DNA of 64,000 nt from Mesorhizobium shangrilense (GTDB lineage Bacteria > Pseudomonadota > Alphaproteobacteria > Rhizobiales > Rhizobiaceae). Where the stretch lies: contig NZ_JBEWSZ010000009.1 of NCBI RefSeq assembly GCF_040537815.1, positions 62,001 to 126,000 on the forward strand. Reading direction: 5' to 3'. Below, one piece after another: positions 26,595 through 36,628 of this stretch (position 1 is the first letter of the stretch; each line of letters opens with the position of its first letter). A program made the translations under genes and the position numbers. The notes beneath the pieces are model-generated. The model saw only the letters and a list, made by a program, of their open reading frames with translations. It had not been told where the DNA came from and did not search any database.

Positions 26595-27587
26595 TCACCT
26601 CTCCCTGCGACTGATCAGCACCCGCGCCGCCAGCACGATGATCAGGATGGCGCCGTTGGCGGCCACCTGCCAGTCGGGCGGGATGTGCATGAAGGTGAGC
26701 AGCGGCGAGGCTGCCAATGCCAGCGTCAGCGCGCCGATCACCGCGCCGATCGGCGACACCCGGCCGCCAACGAATTCACCGCCGCCCAGGATGACACCGG
26801 CAATGGCCAGCAGCGTATAGCCATTGCCGATATTGGCATCGGCCGAGGTGGTGATGCCTATCAGTGCCATGCCGGACAGCACGCCGAAGACGCCGGCCAG
26901 AGCGAACAGCACGATCTTGGTCTTGAGCAGCGACCAGCCGGCGCGCCCGAGTGCGGCCGGATTGCCGCCGGAGCCGCGCAGGATGACACCATAGGAGGTG
27001 CGCATGAGGCCGAAATGGACGATGAGGCCGATCAGCAGCGCGGCGATGATTGGGAACGGGACGAGAGGCGGTTTGAATGCCATGATCGCTAGCAGCCAGT
27101 CCGGCGCCTTGCCGCCAGGTTTCGGCAGGACGAGAATGGCAAGCCCCTGCCAGACGAAGCTCATGCCCAACGTCACCACGATCGAAGGCAGGTTGCGCAA
27201 ATGAATCAGCGCGCCGAGCAGCGCATAGACGCCGATCGACCCGAGCAGGATGGCGACGCCGACAAGCGGCGCATCCTTCAGCCATGTCGCGGTGACGCAG
27301 CCGACGAAACCGACAAAGGTGCCTATCGACAGGTCGAGTTCGTTGCCGGTGATGACGAACATCTGCGCGATCGTCGCCAGCGCGATCGGGATCGCCAGGT
27401 TCAGCATCAGGCTGAAGCCGAAATAGCTGATGGCGCGCGGATTAAGCCAGGCGATGGCGATGAGCACAATCGCCAGCGACAATGCCGGCAGCAGCCCGCG
27501 CAGCAGGCGGGCGCGAGCCAGCGCGCCACGCTCGGCGGAATTCCTGGCCGTGGTGTCGAGGCTGGCAGTCGTCATCTCAGGCCGCAT
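26595..27587 (-). CDS. Sugar ABC transporter permease (RbsC-like), copy 1
   Basis: The 330-residue membrane protein carries [20 protein letters not shown] and [20 protein letters not shown], hallmarks of RbsC-like permeases. It overlaps the ATPase gene by 16 bp at its 5' end (27572-27587), so translation is coupled. Two distinct permease genes imply a heterodimeric channel. A second ATG two codons downstream (MTTASLDTT) is an alternative start. Confidence 0.9.
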   Translation of the reverse strand: MRPEMTTASLDTTARNSAERGALARARLLRGLLPALSLAIVLIAIAWLNPRAISYFGFSLMLNLAIPIALATIAQMFVITGNELDLSIGTFVGFVGCVTATWLKDAPLVGVAILLGSIGVYALLGALIHLRNLPSIVVTLGMSFVWQGLAILVLPKPGGKAPDWLLAIMAFKPPLVPFPIIAALLIGLIVHFGLMRTSYGVILRGSGGNPAALGRAGWSLLKTKIVLFALAGVFGVLSGMALIGITTSADANIGNGYTLLAIAGVILGGGEFVGGRVSPIGAVIGALTLALAASPLLTFMHIPPDWQVAANGAILIIVLAARVLISRRER

Positions 27588-29050
27588 CCGAAGGAAGACT
27601 GAATGATCTTCTCTTCAGTCAGTTCGTCGCGACGCAGATTGGCAACGATCCGGCCGTTCTTGAAGACATAGATGTGGTCGCAATTGTCGAGCTCCTCGGT
27701 TTCCGTGGTGTACCAGAGGAAGGTGCGGCCGTGGCTGGCCTCTTCACGCACCAGATCATAGACCTCAAGCTTGGTGCCGATATCGACGCCGCGCATCGGA
27801 TCGTCCATCAGCACGATCTGTGCGTCCGAGCCGAGGGCGCGGGCAAACAACGCCTTTTGCTGATTGCCGCCCGAAAGCGAGAAGATATTGTTGTTCATGT
27901 CCGGCGTGCGGATGCCGATCTTCTTTTGCCAGAACCAGGCAAGTTCAGCCTCGCGTTGCGGCGAGATCAACAGCCCGTTGCGCAGGCGTGCCAATGAGCG
28001 GATGCCGATGTTCTCGGCGATCGACCATTGCGGGAAGATGCCATCCGACTGGCGGTCTCCGGCCACCAGCGCCACGGGTGCGGTGACCTCGACGCCGGGC
28101 CGGGCGCGTGACGCGGCCGAGAAGATCGCCAGCAGCAGGTCCGTCTGGCCGTGGCCCGCCAGCCCGGCGAGGCCGATGATCTGGCCCGCATACGCCACAA
28201 GCTCCTTGCCGTCCTCCTGGCGGGCCGGCCGGGCCTTGACCCTGAGCACAACGGTCTCCGGCCGGCCGGCCGCAATCTCGGCCTGCTTGCGGGCCTCGGC
28301 TCCGCCCATTGCCGTCACGAGCTTGTCGCGATCGAAGGCATCAGCCGCGGCGGCGGCCACGATCTTGCCGTCGCGCATCACCACGATGCGGTCGGCATTG
28401 CCGAGCACCTCGCCCAGCAGATGCGAGATCAGGATGCAGCTGCGTCCGCTGGCGACGAAGCGCCGGACGAAAGCCAGCAACTGCCCCGCCGTATGCGCAT
28501 CGAGCGACGACGTCGGCTCGTCGAGGATGACCAGTTCGAGCGGATCGTGCGTGACGGTGAAGGCCCGTGCCACCTCCACCATCTGGCGCCGGCCGATCGA
28601 AAGGTCTCCGGCTATGTCGGCCGCGGAAATGGTGTGGCCGGGAAAGATCTCGTCCAGCTTGGCGGTGATCAGATCGGCCGCCTTGCGCCGCCAGCCAAAG
28701 CCGCGCAACGAGGGATGGTTGATGCGCGTATTCTCCGCGACGCTGAGGTTGGGACACAGCGACAATTCCTGGAAGACGCAGCGTATGCCGAGCTTCTGCG
28801 CGCGAGGCACGGAGTAGTTTTGCTCCATGCCGCCGCGCACCGCAATCTGGCCGCTGTCGGGCAATAACGTGCCCGCCACCATATGCATCAGCGTCGACTT
28901 GCCGGCACCATTGTGGCCGACGAGACCAACACACTCGCCGGAACGAACGCTGAAGTCGACGCCGTCAAGCGCGCGGACAGCGCCGAAATGCTTGGCGGCG
29001 CTGCCCAGTCTGATGATGTCCGCACTGCTCCCGGCCCGTGTTTCAGTCAT
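27572..29050 (-). CDS. Sugar ABC transporter ATPase with two nucleotide-binding domains (RbsA/MglA-like)
   Basis: The 492-residue protein has a complete first domain: Walker [10 protein letters not shown], signature region [15 protein letters not shown] and Walker [12 protein letters not shown]. In the second domain Walker A is degenerate ([11 protein letters not shown]) but the signature [15 protein letters not shown] is intact, as usual in this family. The start [13 protein letters not shown] follows the family alignment; a longer open frame upstream is not used. It energises the two permeases downstream and lies 50 bp after the binding-protein gene. Confidence 0.92.
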   Translation of the reverse strand: MTETRAGSSADIIRLGSAAKHFGAVRALDGVDFSVRSGECVGLVGHNGAGKSTLMHMVAGTLLPDSGQIAVRGGMEQNYSVPRAQKLGIRCVFQELSLCPNLSVAENTRINHPSLRGFGWRRKAADLITAKLDEIFPGHTISAADIAGDLSIGRRQMVEVARAFTVTHDPLELVILDEPTSSLDAHTAGQLLAFVRRFVASGRSCILISHLLGEVLGNADRIVVMRDGKIVAAAAADAFDRDKLVTAMGGAEARKQAEIAAGRPETVVLRVKARPARQEDGKELVAYAGQIIGLAGLAGHGQTDLLLAIFSAASRARPGVEVTAPVALVAGDRQSDGIFPQWSIAENIGIRSLARLRNGLLISPQREAELAWFWQKKIGIRTPDMNNNIFSLSGGNQQKALFARALGSDAQIVLMDDPMRGVDIGTKLEVYDLVREEASHGRTFLWYTTETEELDNCDHIYVFKNGRIVANLRRDELTEEKIIQSSFGCGLR

Positions 29051-29099
29051 GCTCAACGGTATCCGGTTGGCTATGCGGACGGCAACGGTCGCCCCAGGC

Positions 29100-30113
29100 T
29101 CACTTGATGTTGGATTTAATGGCCGCCATCGCGTCAGCTTGCGTGTATTCATGGCTGGCCACGCCGCCCTTCACGATCTTGGGCAGCTCGGCCTCGAAAT
29201 CGTCCTGGGTGAAGGCGAGATACGGCACCAGCAGGTCGTGCGGAATGTCGGTGCGGCCGTCGAGGACCTGTTGCGCCACCCAGAAGGCAAGCGACGATAC
29301 GCCCGGTGCGATGGAAGCCGACCAGGTCTTGTAGCCATCCTTGTCCTTCTGTTCCTTCCACCACTGCAATTCGTCCTGGCGATTGCCCATGATGATCGTC
29401 GGGCGTGGCTTGCCGGCGGCGGCGAAAGCCTGTGCCGCGCCATAGCCGTCGCCACCCTGATCGACGATTCCAACGACATCCGGCAGCGAAGGCAGGATCG
29501 TCGCAACGGCCTTCTGGGCCGTGGTCTGGTCCCAGTCGCCGGTGACCGAACCAACGATCTTGAACTCGGGATGAGCCGCGATGCCTTCCAGGATTCCGGC
29601 ATGGATGGCATCGTCGATCGAGGTGCCGGCCAGGCCGCGGATTTCCAGCAGATTGCCGCCCTTGGGCTGGAACTTGGCCATCTGCTCGACTTCCTGCTTG
29701 CCCATGTCCTTGAAGTCGACGACGACGCGATAGGCGCAGGGTTCGGTCACGGTACCGTCAAAGGAAACCACGACGATGCCGGCGGCGCAGGCCTGCTTGA
29801 TGGCGCCGTTGAGCGCATCCGGTGAAGCGGCATTGATGACGATCGCGTCATAGCCCTGCAGGATGAGGTTCTGGACCTGGGCTGCCTGGGTCGGCACTTC
29901 CTTGTCGGCCGTCGTGAAGATGTCGGCGGCCGCGACGATCTTGTCGGCAACCGCCTTCTTGGTGACGATCGCATAGCTGTCGAGCATGGCCTGCCGCCAG
30001 GAATTGCCTGCATAGTTATTTGAGAAGGCGATCTTCTTGCCGCTGGTATCCGCGAATGCGGTGCCTGATGCGAGCATGGCGGCAAGGGCGCCCAAGACGA
30101 ATAGTTTCTTCAT
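29100..30113 (-). CDS. Sugar ABC transporter periplasmic binding protein (RbsB-like)
   Basis: The 337-residue protein has a Sec signal [20 protein letters not shown] (cleavage after AFA). The mature part [46 protein letters not shown] and [16 protein letters not shown] fits type 1 periplasmic sugar-binding proteins. A strong SD GGGAGGAG precedes the ATG. It is the first gene of the operon; a TTGTC-A-GACAA palindrome lies 78 bp upstream. The ligand is probably a monosaccharide or sugar acid. Confidence 0.93.
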   Translation of the reverse strand: MKKLFVLGALAAMLASGTAFADTSGKKIAFSNNYAGNSWRQAMLDSYAIVTKKAVADKIVAAADIFTTADKEVPTQAAQVQNLILQGYDAIVINAASPDALNGAIKQACAAGIVVVSFDGTVTEPCAYRVVVDFKDMGKQEVEQMAKFQPKGGNLLEIRGLAGTSIDDAIHAGILEGIAAHPEFKIVGSVTGDWDQTTAQKAVATILPSLPDVVGIVDQGGDGYGAAQAFAAAGKPRPTIIMGNRQDELQWWKEQKDKDGYKTWSASIAPGVSSLAFWVAQQVLDGRTDIPHDLLVPYLAFTQDDFEAELPKIVKGGVASHEYTQADAMAAIKSNIK

Positions 30114-30190
30114 GTCATACTCCTCCCATGAGTTTGTTGGTGGCTGACTTTTTTGGTGGCTGATGCGGTTGCGTCCCTGTTTTTTATCTA

Positions 30191-30201
30191 TTGTCAGACA
30201 A
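30191..30201. promoter_or_regulatory. TTGTC-N-GACAA palindrome upstream of sugar ABC operon
   Basis: A perfect TTGTC-A-GACAA is followed by a further half-site TTGTC at 30218-30222. It matches the palindrome between uxuA and the SDR (14436-14446). It lies in the divergent gap 30114-30296 and could control the sugar transporter, the GH15 gene or both. Confidence 0.5.
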
Positions 30202-30296
30202 ATGCAGATGATCACGCTTGTCAACTGCGATCGGCGACAGTTTGACGATCAACTTGCGGTGCGACGATTGAAAAGACTTCGCGTACTGGTCTAGGG

Positions 30297-32735
30297 ATGG
30301 CGCAGGAGACCGAAATCAAGATGGCAGAAACGCCAACCGTTGCTCTGGGCGCCCCGGGAATTCCGGCGCGTTGGACGTCAAGCGCCAAGAGCGGCGTCGG
30401 AACGGCGTTTTCGCCGGCCGGCCGTGTCTGGTTCACGATCAGCCATGGCATCCTCAACGAGATCTACTATCCGCGCGTCGACAGCGCCTGCACCCGCGAC
30501 ATGGGGCTGCTTGTGACCGGCCCCGGCGGATATTTCTCCGAAGAAAAACGCGACGCCGAGCACAAGATCGAACCCTTCGAGGACGGCGTCCCCGCCTACA
30601 GGCTGGTCAACACCGCTGCCGATGGCAACTACCGGATCGAAAAGCGCATCCTCACCGACCCGGCGCGCCCCGTGCTGCTGCAGGAGATCGAGTTCACGCC
30701 GCTCAAGGGCGACGCCGGCGACTACCGCGTCTACGCGCTGCTGGCGCCCCATTTGGTCAATGCCGGCATGGGCAACACGGCCTGGGTCGCCGAGCACAAG
30801 GGCCAGCCGATGCTGTTCGCATCGGGGCGCGGTACGTGCCTGGCGCTTGCTTCCTCCTTGCCCTGGGGGGAATGCTCGGCGGGCTATGTCGGTGTCTCCG
30901 ACGGCTGGCAGCAACTCCAGCATGCGGGCCGGCTCGATCCGGCTTCGCCACGGGCCGAAGACGGCAATGTGGCGCTGACCGGCGAGATCGGCTTTTCCGC
31001 AGGGAAGACCAAGGCCGTGCTGGCTTTGGGTTTTGGCGCGACGCCCGAGGACGCCGCCGACAATGCCCTGGCCAGCTTGAAGCGGGGCTTTCCAGCTGTG
31101 GCGAAATCCTATGTCGAACAGTGGCGCAAATGGCAGAAAAGCCTGCTGCCGCTCGACCGGCACGCGGCATCGGGAATCAATGCCTACCGCGTCAGCACCG
31201 CGGTCCTGGCGACGCACCGGTCATCGGCAAAACCCGGCGCGACCGTCGCCAGCCTGTCGATTCCCTGGGGCTTCAACAAGGGCGACGACGATCTCGGCGG
31301 CTACCATCTGGTCTGGCCGCGCGATCTGGTCGAAACCGCTGGTGGCTTCATGGCCGCGGGCGACCTCGACGAAGCGCTGCAGATCCTCGCCTATCTTCGC
31401 ACCATCCAGGAGGCCGACGGCCATTGGCCGCAAAATGTCTGGCTGGACGGAACCGCCTACTGGCCGGGCATCCAGATGGATGAATGCGCCTTCCCGTTGC
31501 TGCTCGCCGACGCGCTGCGCCGCGCCGGCCATCTGCCTCGAGCCAAATTGCTCACCTTCATGCCGATGATCGAGAACGCGGCGTCCTACATCGTCAAGAA
31601 CGGTCCCGTAACGGGTGAAGACCGCTGGGAAGAGGATGCCGGCTACAGCCCTTTCGCACTGGCTGTCGAGATCGCCGCGCTCCTTGCCGCAGCCGACATG
31701 TTCGACGTGTGCGGCAAATCAGAGCCGGCAAACTATCTGCGTGAAACCGCCGACAGCTGGAACGACCAAATCGAGCGCTGGACCTACGTGACCGGCACTG
31801 CCCTCTGTGCCGAAGTCGGCGTCTCCGGCTATTATGTCCGCATCGCACCGCCCGACACGGCCGACGCCGCCTCGCCGAAGGACGGCTTTGTGCCGATCAA
31901 GAACCGGCCGCCCGGCGACGCCGACCGGCCGGCCGAAGCCATCGTCAGCCCGGACGCGCTGGCGCTCGTCCGCTTTGGCCTGAGGGCCGCCGACGATCCG
32001 CGCATCATCGATACCGTCAAGGTCATCGATGCGCGGTTGCGCCGCGACCTGCCGCAAGGGCCGCTCTGGTACCGTTATACCGATGACGGCTATGGCGAAC
32101 ATGAGGACGGCGCCCCTTTCGACGGAACCGGCAAGGGCCGGCCTTGGCCGCTGCTGGCCGGCGAACGCGCTCACTACGAACTGGCTGCGGGCAACAAGGC
32201 CAGGGCGGAAAGCCTGCTCAAGACGCTGGAGGCTTCAGCTGAGCCCGGCGGCCTGCTGCCGGAACAGAGCTGGGATGGCCCCGACATGCCGGAGCGTGAA
32301 TTGCGATTGGGCGGACCGACGGGCAGCGCCATGCCGCTGGTATGGGCGCATTCCGAGCATATCAAGCTCTTGCGCTCGCTGCGCGACGGCGCCGTCTTCG
32401 ACATGCCGCCGCAAGGCGTGAAGCGCTACATCGAGGACAAGACCGTGTCACCGCTACGGACGTGGCGGTTCAACAACAAGCTGCGCACGATCCCATCCGG
32501 CAAGCTGCTGCGCATCGAACTGCCGGCCCGGGCCGTGATCCACTGGAGCATCGATGGCTGGGCGACCTCGACCGACAGCAACACGGCCGGGAATGCCTTC
32601 GGCATCCATCTGGCGGACCTGCCGGTAGCCTCGACGCCGTCCGGAACAACCCTCGCCTTCACTTTTCACTGGCTCGATGCCGGCTGTTGGGAGAATGTCG
32701 ACTTCTCCGTCGTTATCGAAGACCAGAATCCCTAG
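30297..32735 (+). CDS. GH15 glucoamylase/glucodextranase-like glucan hydrolase
   Basis: The 812-residue protein has an N-terminal glucodextranase-N-like beta domain (SGVGTAFSPAGRVWFTISHG; LNEIYYPRVDSACTRDMGLL) and an (alpha/alpha)6 GH15 catalytic domain from about residue 290. Catalytic acids are recognisable in GEDRWEEDAGYSPF and LLPEQSWDGPDMPE, and YHLVWPRDL is the substrate-site signature. A small beta domain ends the protein. No signal peptide is seen, so it acts inside the cell, releasing glucose from alpha-glucans. An internal ATG at 30321 with AGGAG upstream is an alternative start. It begins the operon with gnd, zwf and glucokinase. Confidence 0.9.
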   Translation: MAQETEIKMAETPTVALGAPGIPARWTSSAKSGVGTAFSPAGRVWFTISHGILNEIYYPRVDSACTRDMGLLVTGPGGYFSEEKRDAEHKIEPFEDGVPAYRLVNTAADGNYRIEKRILTDPARPVLLQEIEFTPLKGDAGDYRVYALLAPHLVNAGMGNTAWVAEHKGQPMLFASGRGTCLALASSLPWGECSAGYVGVSDGWQQLQHAGRLDPASPRAEDGNVALTGEIGFSAGKTKAVLALGFGATPEDAADNALASLKRGFPAVAKSYVEQWRKWQKSLLPLDRHAASGINAYRVSTAVLATHRSSAKPGATVASLSIPWGFNKGDDDLGGYHLVWPRDLVETAGGFMAAGDLDEALQILAYLRTIQEADGHWPQNVWLDGTAYWPGIQMDECAFPLLLADALRRAGHLPRAKLLTFMPMIENAASYIVKNGPVTGEDRWEEDAGYSPFALAVEIAALLAAADMFDVCGKSEPANYLRETADSWNDQIERWTYVTGTALCAEVGVSGYYVRIAPPDTADAASPKDGFVPIKNRPPGDADRPAEAIVSPDALALVRFGLRAADDPRIIDTVKVIDARLRRDLPQGPLWYRYTDDGYGEHEDGAPFDGTGKGRPWPLLAGERAHYELAAGNKARAESLLKTLEASAEPGGLLPEQSWDGPDMPERELRLGGPTGSAMPLVWAHSEHIKLLRSLRDGAVFDMPPQGVKRYIEDKTVSPLRTWRFNNKLRTIPSGKLLRIELPARAVIHWSIDGWATSTDSNTAGNAFGIHLADLPVASTPSGTTLAFTFHWLDAGCWENVDFSVVIEDQNP

Positions 32736-32775
32736 GACATCCTTAGATCCTCCCTCAAGAAACCAGGACGAGAAC

Positions 32776-33792
32776 ATGCAGATCGGAATGATGGGACTTG
32801 GCAGGATGGGCGCCAACATGGTTCGGCGCCTGATGCGTGCCGGCCACGAATGCGTCGTCTACGACATCAACACCGCCAGCGTCGCCGCGCTGGTCAAGGA
32901 TGGTGCGTCCGGCGCGGCTTCGATGGAGGAATTCATCGGCAAGCTCGCCAAGCCGCGCTGCCTCTGGCTGATGCTGCCGGCCGCGATCACCGGCAAGGTT
33001 GTCGATCAGGCGGCCGGGTTGATGGAGCCCGGCGACATCATCATCGACGGCGGCAATTCCTACTATCATGACGATGTCGACCGGGCCGCGAAGCTCCAGT
33101 CGAAAGGTCTGAACTATGTCGATGTCGGCACCAGCGGCGGCGTCTGGGGCCTCGATCGCGGTTATTGCCTGATGATCGGCGGACCGGACGGCGCGGTCCA
33201 GCATCTCGATTCGATCTTCGCCACGCTGGCGCCGGGCGCCGATGCTGGCGCGCCCGCTCCCGACAAGGCCGCCGGCACGGCCCCCTTCGGCTACCTGCAT
33301 TGCGGTCCGAGCGGCGCCGGCCACTTCGTCAAGATGATCCACAACGGCATCGAATACGGTGTCATGGCGGCCTATGCCGAGGGCATGAACATCCTCAAGG
33401 CCGGCAATTCCGGCAAGGTGAAGCGCGAAGCGGATGCCGAGACCAGTCCGCTGCAGAACCCGGAATACTACCAGTTCGATATCGACCTTCCCCAGGTGGC
33501 CGAAGTCTGGCGGCATGGCAGCGTCATCGGCTCCTGGCTGCTCGATCTGACGGCCGGCGCGCTCAAATCCGATCCGTCGCTGGCGAATTTCGGCGGCCGG
33601 GTCTCGGATTCCGGCGAAGGACGCTGGACGCTGAAGGCGGCGATCGACACCGGCGTGCCGGCTCCGGTGCTGTCCTCGGCCCTGTTCGACAGGTTCTCCT
33701 CGCAGGGCGAATCCGAATTCGCCGACAAGCTGCTCTCGGCCATGCGCTACGCCTTCGGCGGCCATCTCGAAAAGCCCAAGGCCGGCTCGTGA
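32776..33792 (+). CDS. gnd: 6-phosphogluconate dehydrogenase, decarboxylating (short form)
   Basis: The 338-residue protein is of the short GndA/YqeC class rather than the ~470-residue form. It has the NAD(P) motif [13 protein letters not shown] (7-19), [30 protein letters not shown] and [19 protein letters not shown] with the catalytic Lys and Asn. It oxidises 6-phosphogluconate to ribulose 5-phosphate and CO2. The short class often prefers NAD+. It lies 40 bp after the GH15 gene and 22 bp before zwf. A longer in-frame opening (from 32677) overlaps the GH15 gene and is not used. Confidence 0.93.
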   Translation: MQIGMMGLGRMGANMVRRLMRAGHECVVYDINTASVAALVKDGASGAASMEEFIGKLAKPRCLWLMLPAAITGKVVDQAAGLMEPGDIIIDGGNSYYHDDVDRAAKLQSKGLNYVDVGTSGGVWGLDRGYCLMIGGPDGAVQHLDSIFATLAPGADAGAPAPDKAAGTAPFGYLHCGPSGAGHFVKMIHNGIEYGVMAAYAEGMNILKAGNSGKVKREADAETSPLQNPEYYQFDIDLPQVAEVWRHGSVIGSWLLDLTAGALKSDPSLANFGGRVSDSGEGRWTLKAAIDTGVPAPVLSSALFDRFSSQGESEFADKLLSAMRYAFGGHLEKPKAGS

Positions 33793-33814
33793 CGGCGGAC
33801 AGGGAGACACGCTC

Positions 33815-35191
33815 ATGAGCCAGGAACGTTCCGACACGCTGGTGCTCTTTGGAGCGACCGGCGATCTCGCCCACAAGAAGATCTTCCCCGCGCTGTACGC
33901 CATGGTCGCCAAGGGAACCCTCACCGAGCCGGTGATCGGCGTTGCCTTCGACCCGTGGGACGTGAAGCAGTTGCAGGCCCGCGCCCGCGACGGCATCGTC
34001 AATGCGCTTGGCGGTATCGACGAGAAGGTCTTCGCCAAGCTCGCTTCCCTGCTTCGCTACGTCAGTGGCGACTACAAGGATCCCGGCACGTTCGAGAAGC
34101 TGAAGAGCGCGCTCGGGACCGCGCAGCGGCCGCTGCACTACATGGCGGTGCCGCCGAACATGTTCGAGATGGTCGTCCAGGGGCTGGAGCAATCGGGCAC
34201 GGCGCACGGCGCGCGTCTGATGGTGGAAAAGCCCTTCGGCCACGATTTGCAATCGGCGCGCTGGCTGAACCGCGTCCTGCATCTGGTGTTCGACGAACAG
34301 TCGATCTTCCGCATCGACCATTATCTCGGCAAGGAGGCGATCCAGAACCTGCTCTATTTCCGCTTCGCCAATTCCTTCCTCGAGCCGATCTGGAACCGCA
34401 ACTTCGTCGAAAGCGTGCAGATCACCATGGCCGAGGATTTCGGCGTCGAGGGACGCGGCCGCTTCTATGACGAGGTCGGCTGTATCCGCGACGTCATCGA
34501 GAACCACCTGCTCAACATCCTCCTGCTGCTCGCCATGGAGCCGCCGGTCGGCCGCTCCGCCGACGACCTGATCGACGAGAAGGTGCAGGTGCTCCGGGCG
34601 ATCCGCACGCTGACCAAGGACGATGTCGTGCGCGGCCAGTTCAAGGGCTACCTCCAGGAACCCGGCGTCGCGCCGAATTCGCCGGTCGAGACCTTCGCGG
34701 CGGTGCGTTTCTTCGTCGACACATGGCGGTGGCAGGACGTGCCGTTCTTCATCCGCGCCGGCAAGAACATGCCGGTGCACGTCACCGAAGTGGTGGTGCG
34801 GTTGAAGCGGCCGCCGCTGGACGTCTTCGATCCGATCAAGCCCGCCGACCAGAACTATGTCCGCTTCCGCATCGACCCGCAGGTGATGATCGCCATCGGC
34901 GCGCAGCGCAAGGCGCCCGGCGACGACATGATTGGTGAACAGGTCGAACTGACAGCGCTGGATAGCAGCAAGAGCGACATGCCGCCCTATGAACGGCTGA
35001 TCGGCGACGCCATGAACGGCAACGGCCAGCTGTTCACCCGCCAGGACGCGGCCGAACTTGCCTGGCGCATCGTCGGGCCGGTGCTTGGCGACGCCACCCC
35101 GCCGCATCTTTACGAGCCGAAAACGTGGGGCCCGGCGGTCGCCATGGCCGGGTTCGGACCACCCAATGGCTGGATCGATCCGGCAAAATAG
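33815..35191 (+). CDS. zwf: Glucose-6-phosphate 1-dehydrogenase
   Basis: The 458-residue enzyme has the dinucleotide motif [18 protein letters not shown], the substrate signature [15 protein letters not shown] and [13 protein letters not shown]. It oxidises glucose 6-phosphate to 6-phosphogluconolactone with NAD(P)+. SD AGGGAGA precedes the ATG. It sits between gnd and glucokinase. 6-Phosphogluconolactonase is not encoded in this operon. Confidence 0.96.
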   Translation: MSQERSDTLVLFGATGDLAHKKIFPALYAMVAKGTLTEPVIGVAFDPWDVKQLQARARDGIVNALGGIDEKVFAKLASLLRYVSGDYKDPGTFEKLKSALGTAQRPLHYMAVPPNMFEMVVQGLEQSGTAHGARLMVEKPFGHDLQSARWLNRVLHLVFDEQSIFRIDHYLGKEAIQNLLYFRFANSFLEPIWNRNFVESVQITMAEDFGVEGRGRFYDEVGCIRDVIENHLLNILLLLAMEPPVGRSADDLIDEKVQVLRAIRTLTKDDVVRGQFKGYLQEPGVAPNSPVETFAAVRFFVDTWRWQDVPFFIRAGKNMPVHVTEVVVRLKRPPLDVFDPIKPADQNYVRFRIDPQVMIAIGAQRKAPGDDMIGEQVELTALDSSKSDMPPYERLIGDAMNGNGQLFTRQDAAELAWRIVGPVLGDATPPHLYEPKTWGPAVAMAGFGPPNGWIDPAK

Positions 35192-35211
35192 TCTTTCGGA
35201 GGGGAGAAACC

Positions 35212-35913
35212 ATGAAAAGTCCGGCAAAGACCGCGTCAACCGACGGGAGGATCGTGCTCTCGATCGATATCGGCGGATCGCACGTCAAGATCCTCACCAG
35301 CGCCGGCGGCGAGGAGCGCCGGGCCGACTCCGGGCCCGGCCTCACGCCCAGGCAGATGATCGATGCGGTGAAGCAGCTCGCCGAAGGCCTGCCATACGAC
35401 GTCATCTCCATGGGCTATCCCGGCCCTGTCCGCGACAACAAACCGTTGAAGGACCCCTTCAATCTCGGCAAGGGTTGGGCCGGCTACGATTTCGCCGCGC
35501 AGTTCGGCAAGCCGGTGAAGGTCGTCAATGACGCCATGATGCAGGCCATCGGCAGCTATGAGGGCGGGCGCATGCTGTTCCTGGGACTAGGGACGGGCCT
35601 CGGCGCCGCGATGGTCCTGGTCAATGTCGCCCAGCCGATGGAGCTCGCGCATCTTCCCTACAGGAAGGGCGGCAGCTTCGAAGATTACATTGGCGAACGC
35701 GGGCTTGAAAAACGCGGCAAGAAGAAATGGCGCAAACATGTTTTCGACATAGTGGACAGGCTTCGCGCGGCCTTGCAGCCGGACTATGTGGTCATCGGCG
35801 GCGGTAATGTCGATAAGCTCGACGTACTACCTCCTGATTGCAGGCGCGGTGATAACACACGCGCCTTCGAAGGCGGATTTCGACTGTGGCGCGACAACGC
35901 GCCGGTCGTCTGA
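35212..35913 (+). CDS. ROK-family glucokinase (polyphosphate-glucokinase-like)
   Basis: The 233-residue ROK kinase has phosphate-binding LSIDIGGSHVKIL (about 15-27), the catalytic Asp in VVNDAMMQAIG, LGLGTGLGAAMV and VIGGGNVDKL. Small single-domain ROK proteins of this kind are usually polyphosphate/ATP glucokinases. It would phosphorylate glucose released by GH15 and feed zwf. SD GGAGGGGAG is strong. The usual ROK zinc-binding Cys cluster is not evident, which fits the ppgK subgroup. Confidence 0.88.
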   Translation: MKSPAKTASTDGRIVLSIDIGGSHVKILTSAGGEERRADSGPGLTPRQMIDAVKQLAEGLPYDVISMGYPGPVRDNKPLKDPFNLGKGWAGYDFAAQFGKPVKVVNDAMMQAIGSYEGGRMLFLGLGTGLGAAMVLVNVAQPMELAHLPYRKGGSFEDYIGERGLEKRGKKKWRKHVFDIVDRLRAALQPDYVVIGGGNVDKLDVLPPDCRRGDNTRAFEGGFRLWRDNAPVV

Positions 35914-36027
35914 TATTATTACGGATTAGTATAGTTGTTCAAAATTGCGTGTGTTGCAGCACTAATCATTGCGTTGCCCAGATTTGCCGACTAGGAATCC
36001 GCCTGCCCCCTGGACGGAGAAAATAGT

Positions 36028-36495
36028 TTGGCCGACGATAGCAACAACGCTCGCAAAGATATCGACCTTCTCGAGCTGACCGCCCATATCGTGTCCGCCT
36101 ATGTCGAGAAGAACCGCTTGCCCGCCTCCGGCCTGGGTGAACTTATCGCCAGCGTCAGCGCTTCGATAACCGGGCTTGGAAAGCCGGTGGAACCGGCGCC
36201 GGTGCCGCTGGTACCCGCCGTCAATCCCAAGCGATCGGTAACGCCGGACTACATCGTCTGCCTGGAAGACGGCAAGAAGTTCAAATCCCTGAAGCGCCAT
36301 CTGGGCGTTCATTTCGGACTGACGCCGGACGCCTATCGCGCCAAGTGGGGCTTGCCTTCCGACTATCCCATGGTCGCTCCCAACTATGCCGCGTCGCGCT
36401 CGGAACTGGCGAAGTCGATCGGCCTCGGCCGCAAGATCGAGCCGGTAGTACCGCCCGCCAAGGCGAAGGCACGCAAGGCCAAGGTTCCGGCCTGA
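36028..36495 (+). CDS. mucR: MucR/Ros-family transcriptional regulator
   Basis: The 155-residue protein carries LLELTAHIVSAYVEKNRLPA at the N-terminus (oligomerisation) and the Ros-type zinc-finger region DYIVCLEDGKKFKSLKRHLG, then WGLPSDYPMVAPNYAASRSE. In Ros the finger begins C-x-x-C; here it is C-L-E-D, so the second ligand is Asp, as in MucR of Brucella and some Mesorhizobium proteins. The start is TTG (36028) with GGAG 8 nt upstream. MucR is a global H-NS-like regulator of exopolysaccharide, motility and symbiosis genes that binds AT-rich DNA, and the upstream gap is AT-rich. A terminator follows at 36531. Confidence 0.92.
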   Translation: MADDSNNARKDIDLLELTAHIVSAYVEKNRLPASGLGELIASVSASITGLGKPVEPAPVPLVPAVNPKRSVTPDYIVCLEDGKKFKSLKRHLGVHFGLTPDAYRAKWGLPSDYPMVAPNYAASRSELAKSIGLGRKIEPVVPPAKAKARKAKVPA

Positions 36496-36530
36496 GCGAC
36501 ACACTAGGTCGACAGACATCTGCTTTTCTT

Positions 36531-36570
36531 GCTGGCCCGATGCATCGCATCGGGCCAGCTCTATCTTTTG
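36531..36570 (+). terminator. Rho-independent terminator after mucR
   Basis: Stem GCTGGCCCGATGC / GCATCGGGCCAGC (13 bp, loop ATC) at 36531-36559 is followed by TCTATCTTTTG. It is a strong terminator on the + strand. Confidence 0.8.
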
Positions 36571-36628
36571 CTTGCATCGCCCCATACAGAACTGACTTCA
36601 ATCCAGAACAGCTCCGGGGGGCGCGATC

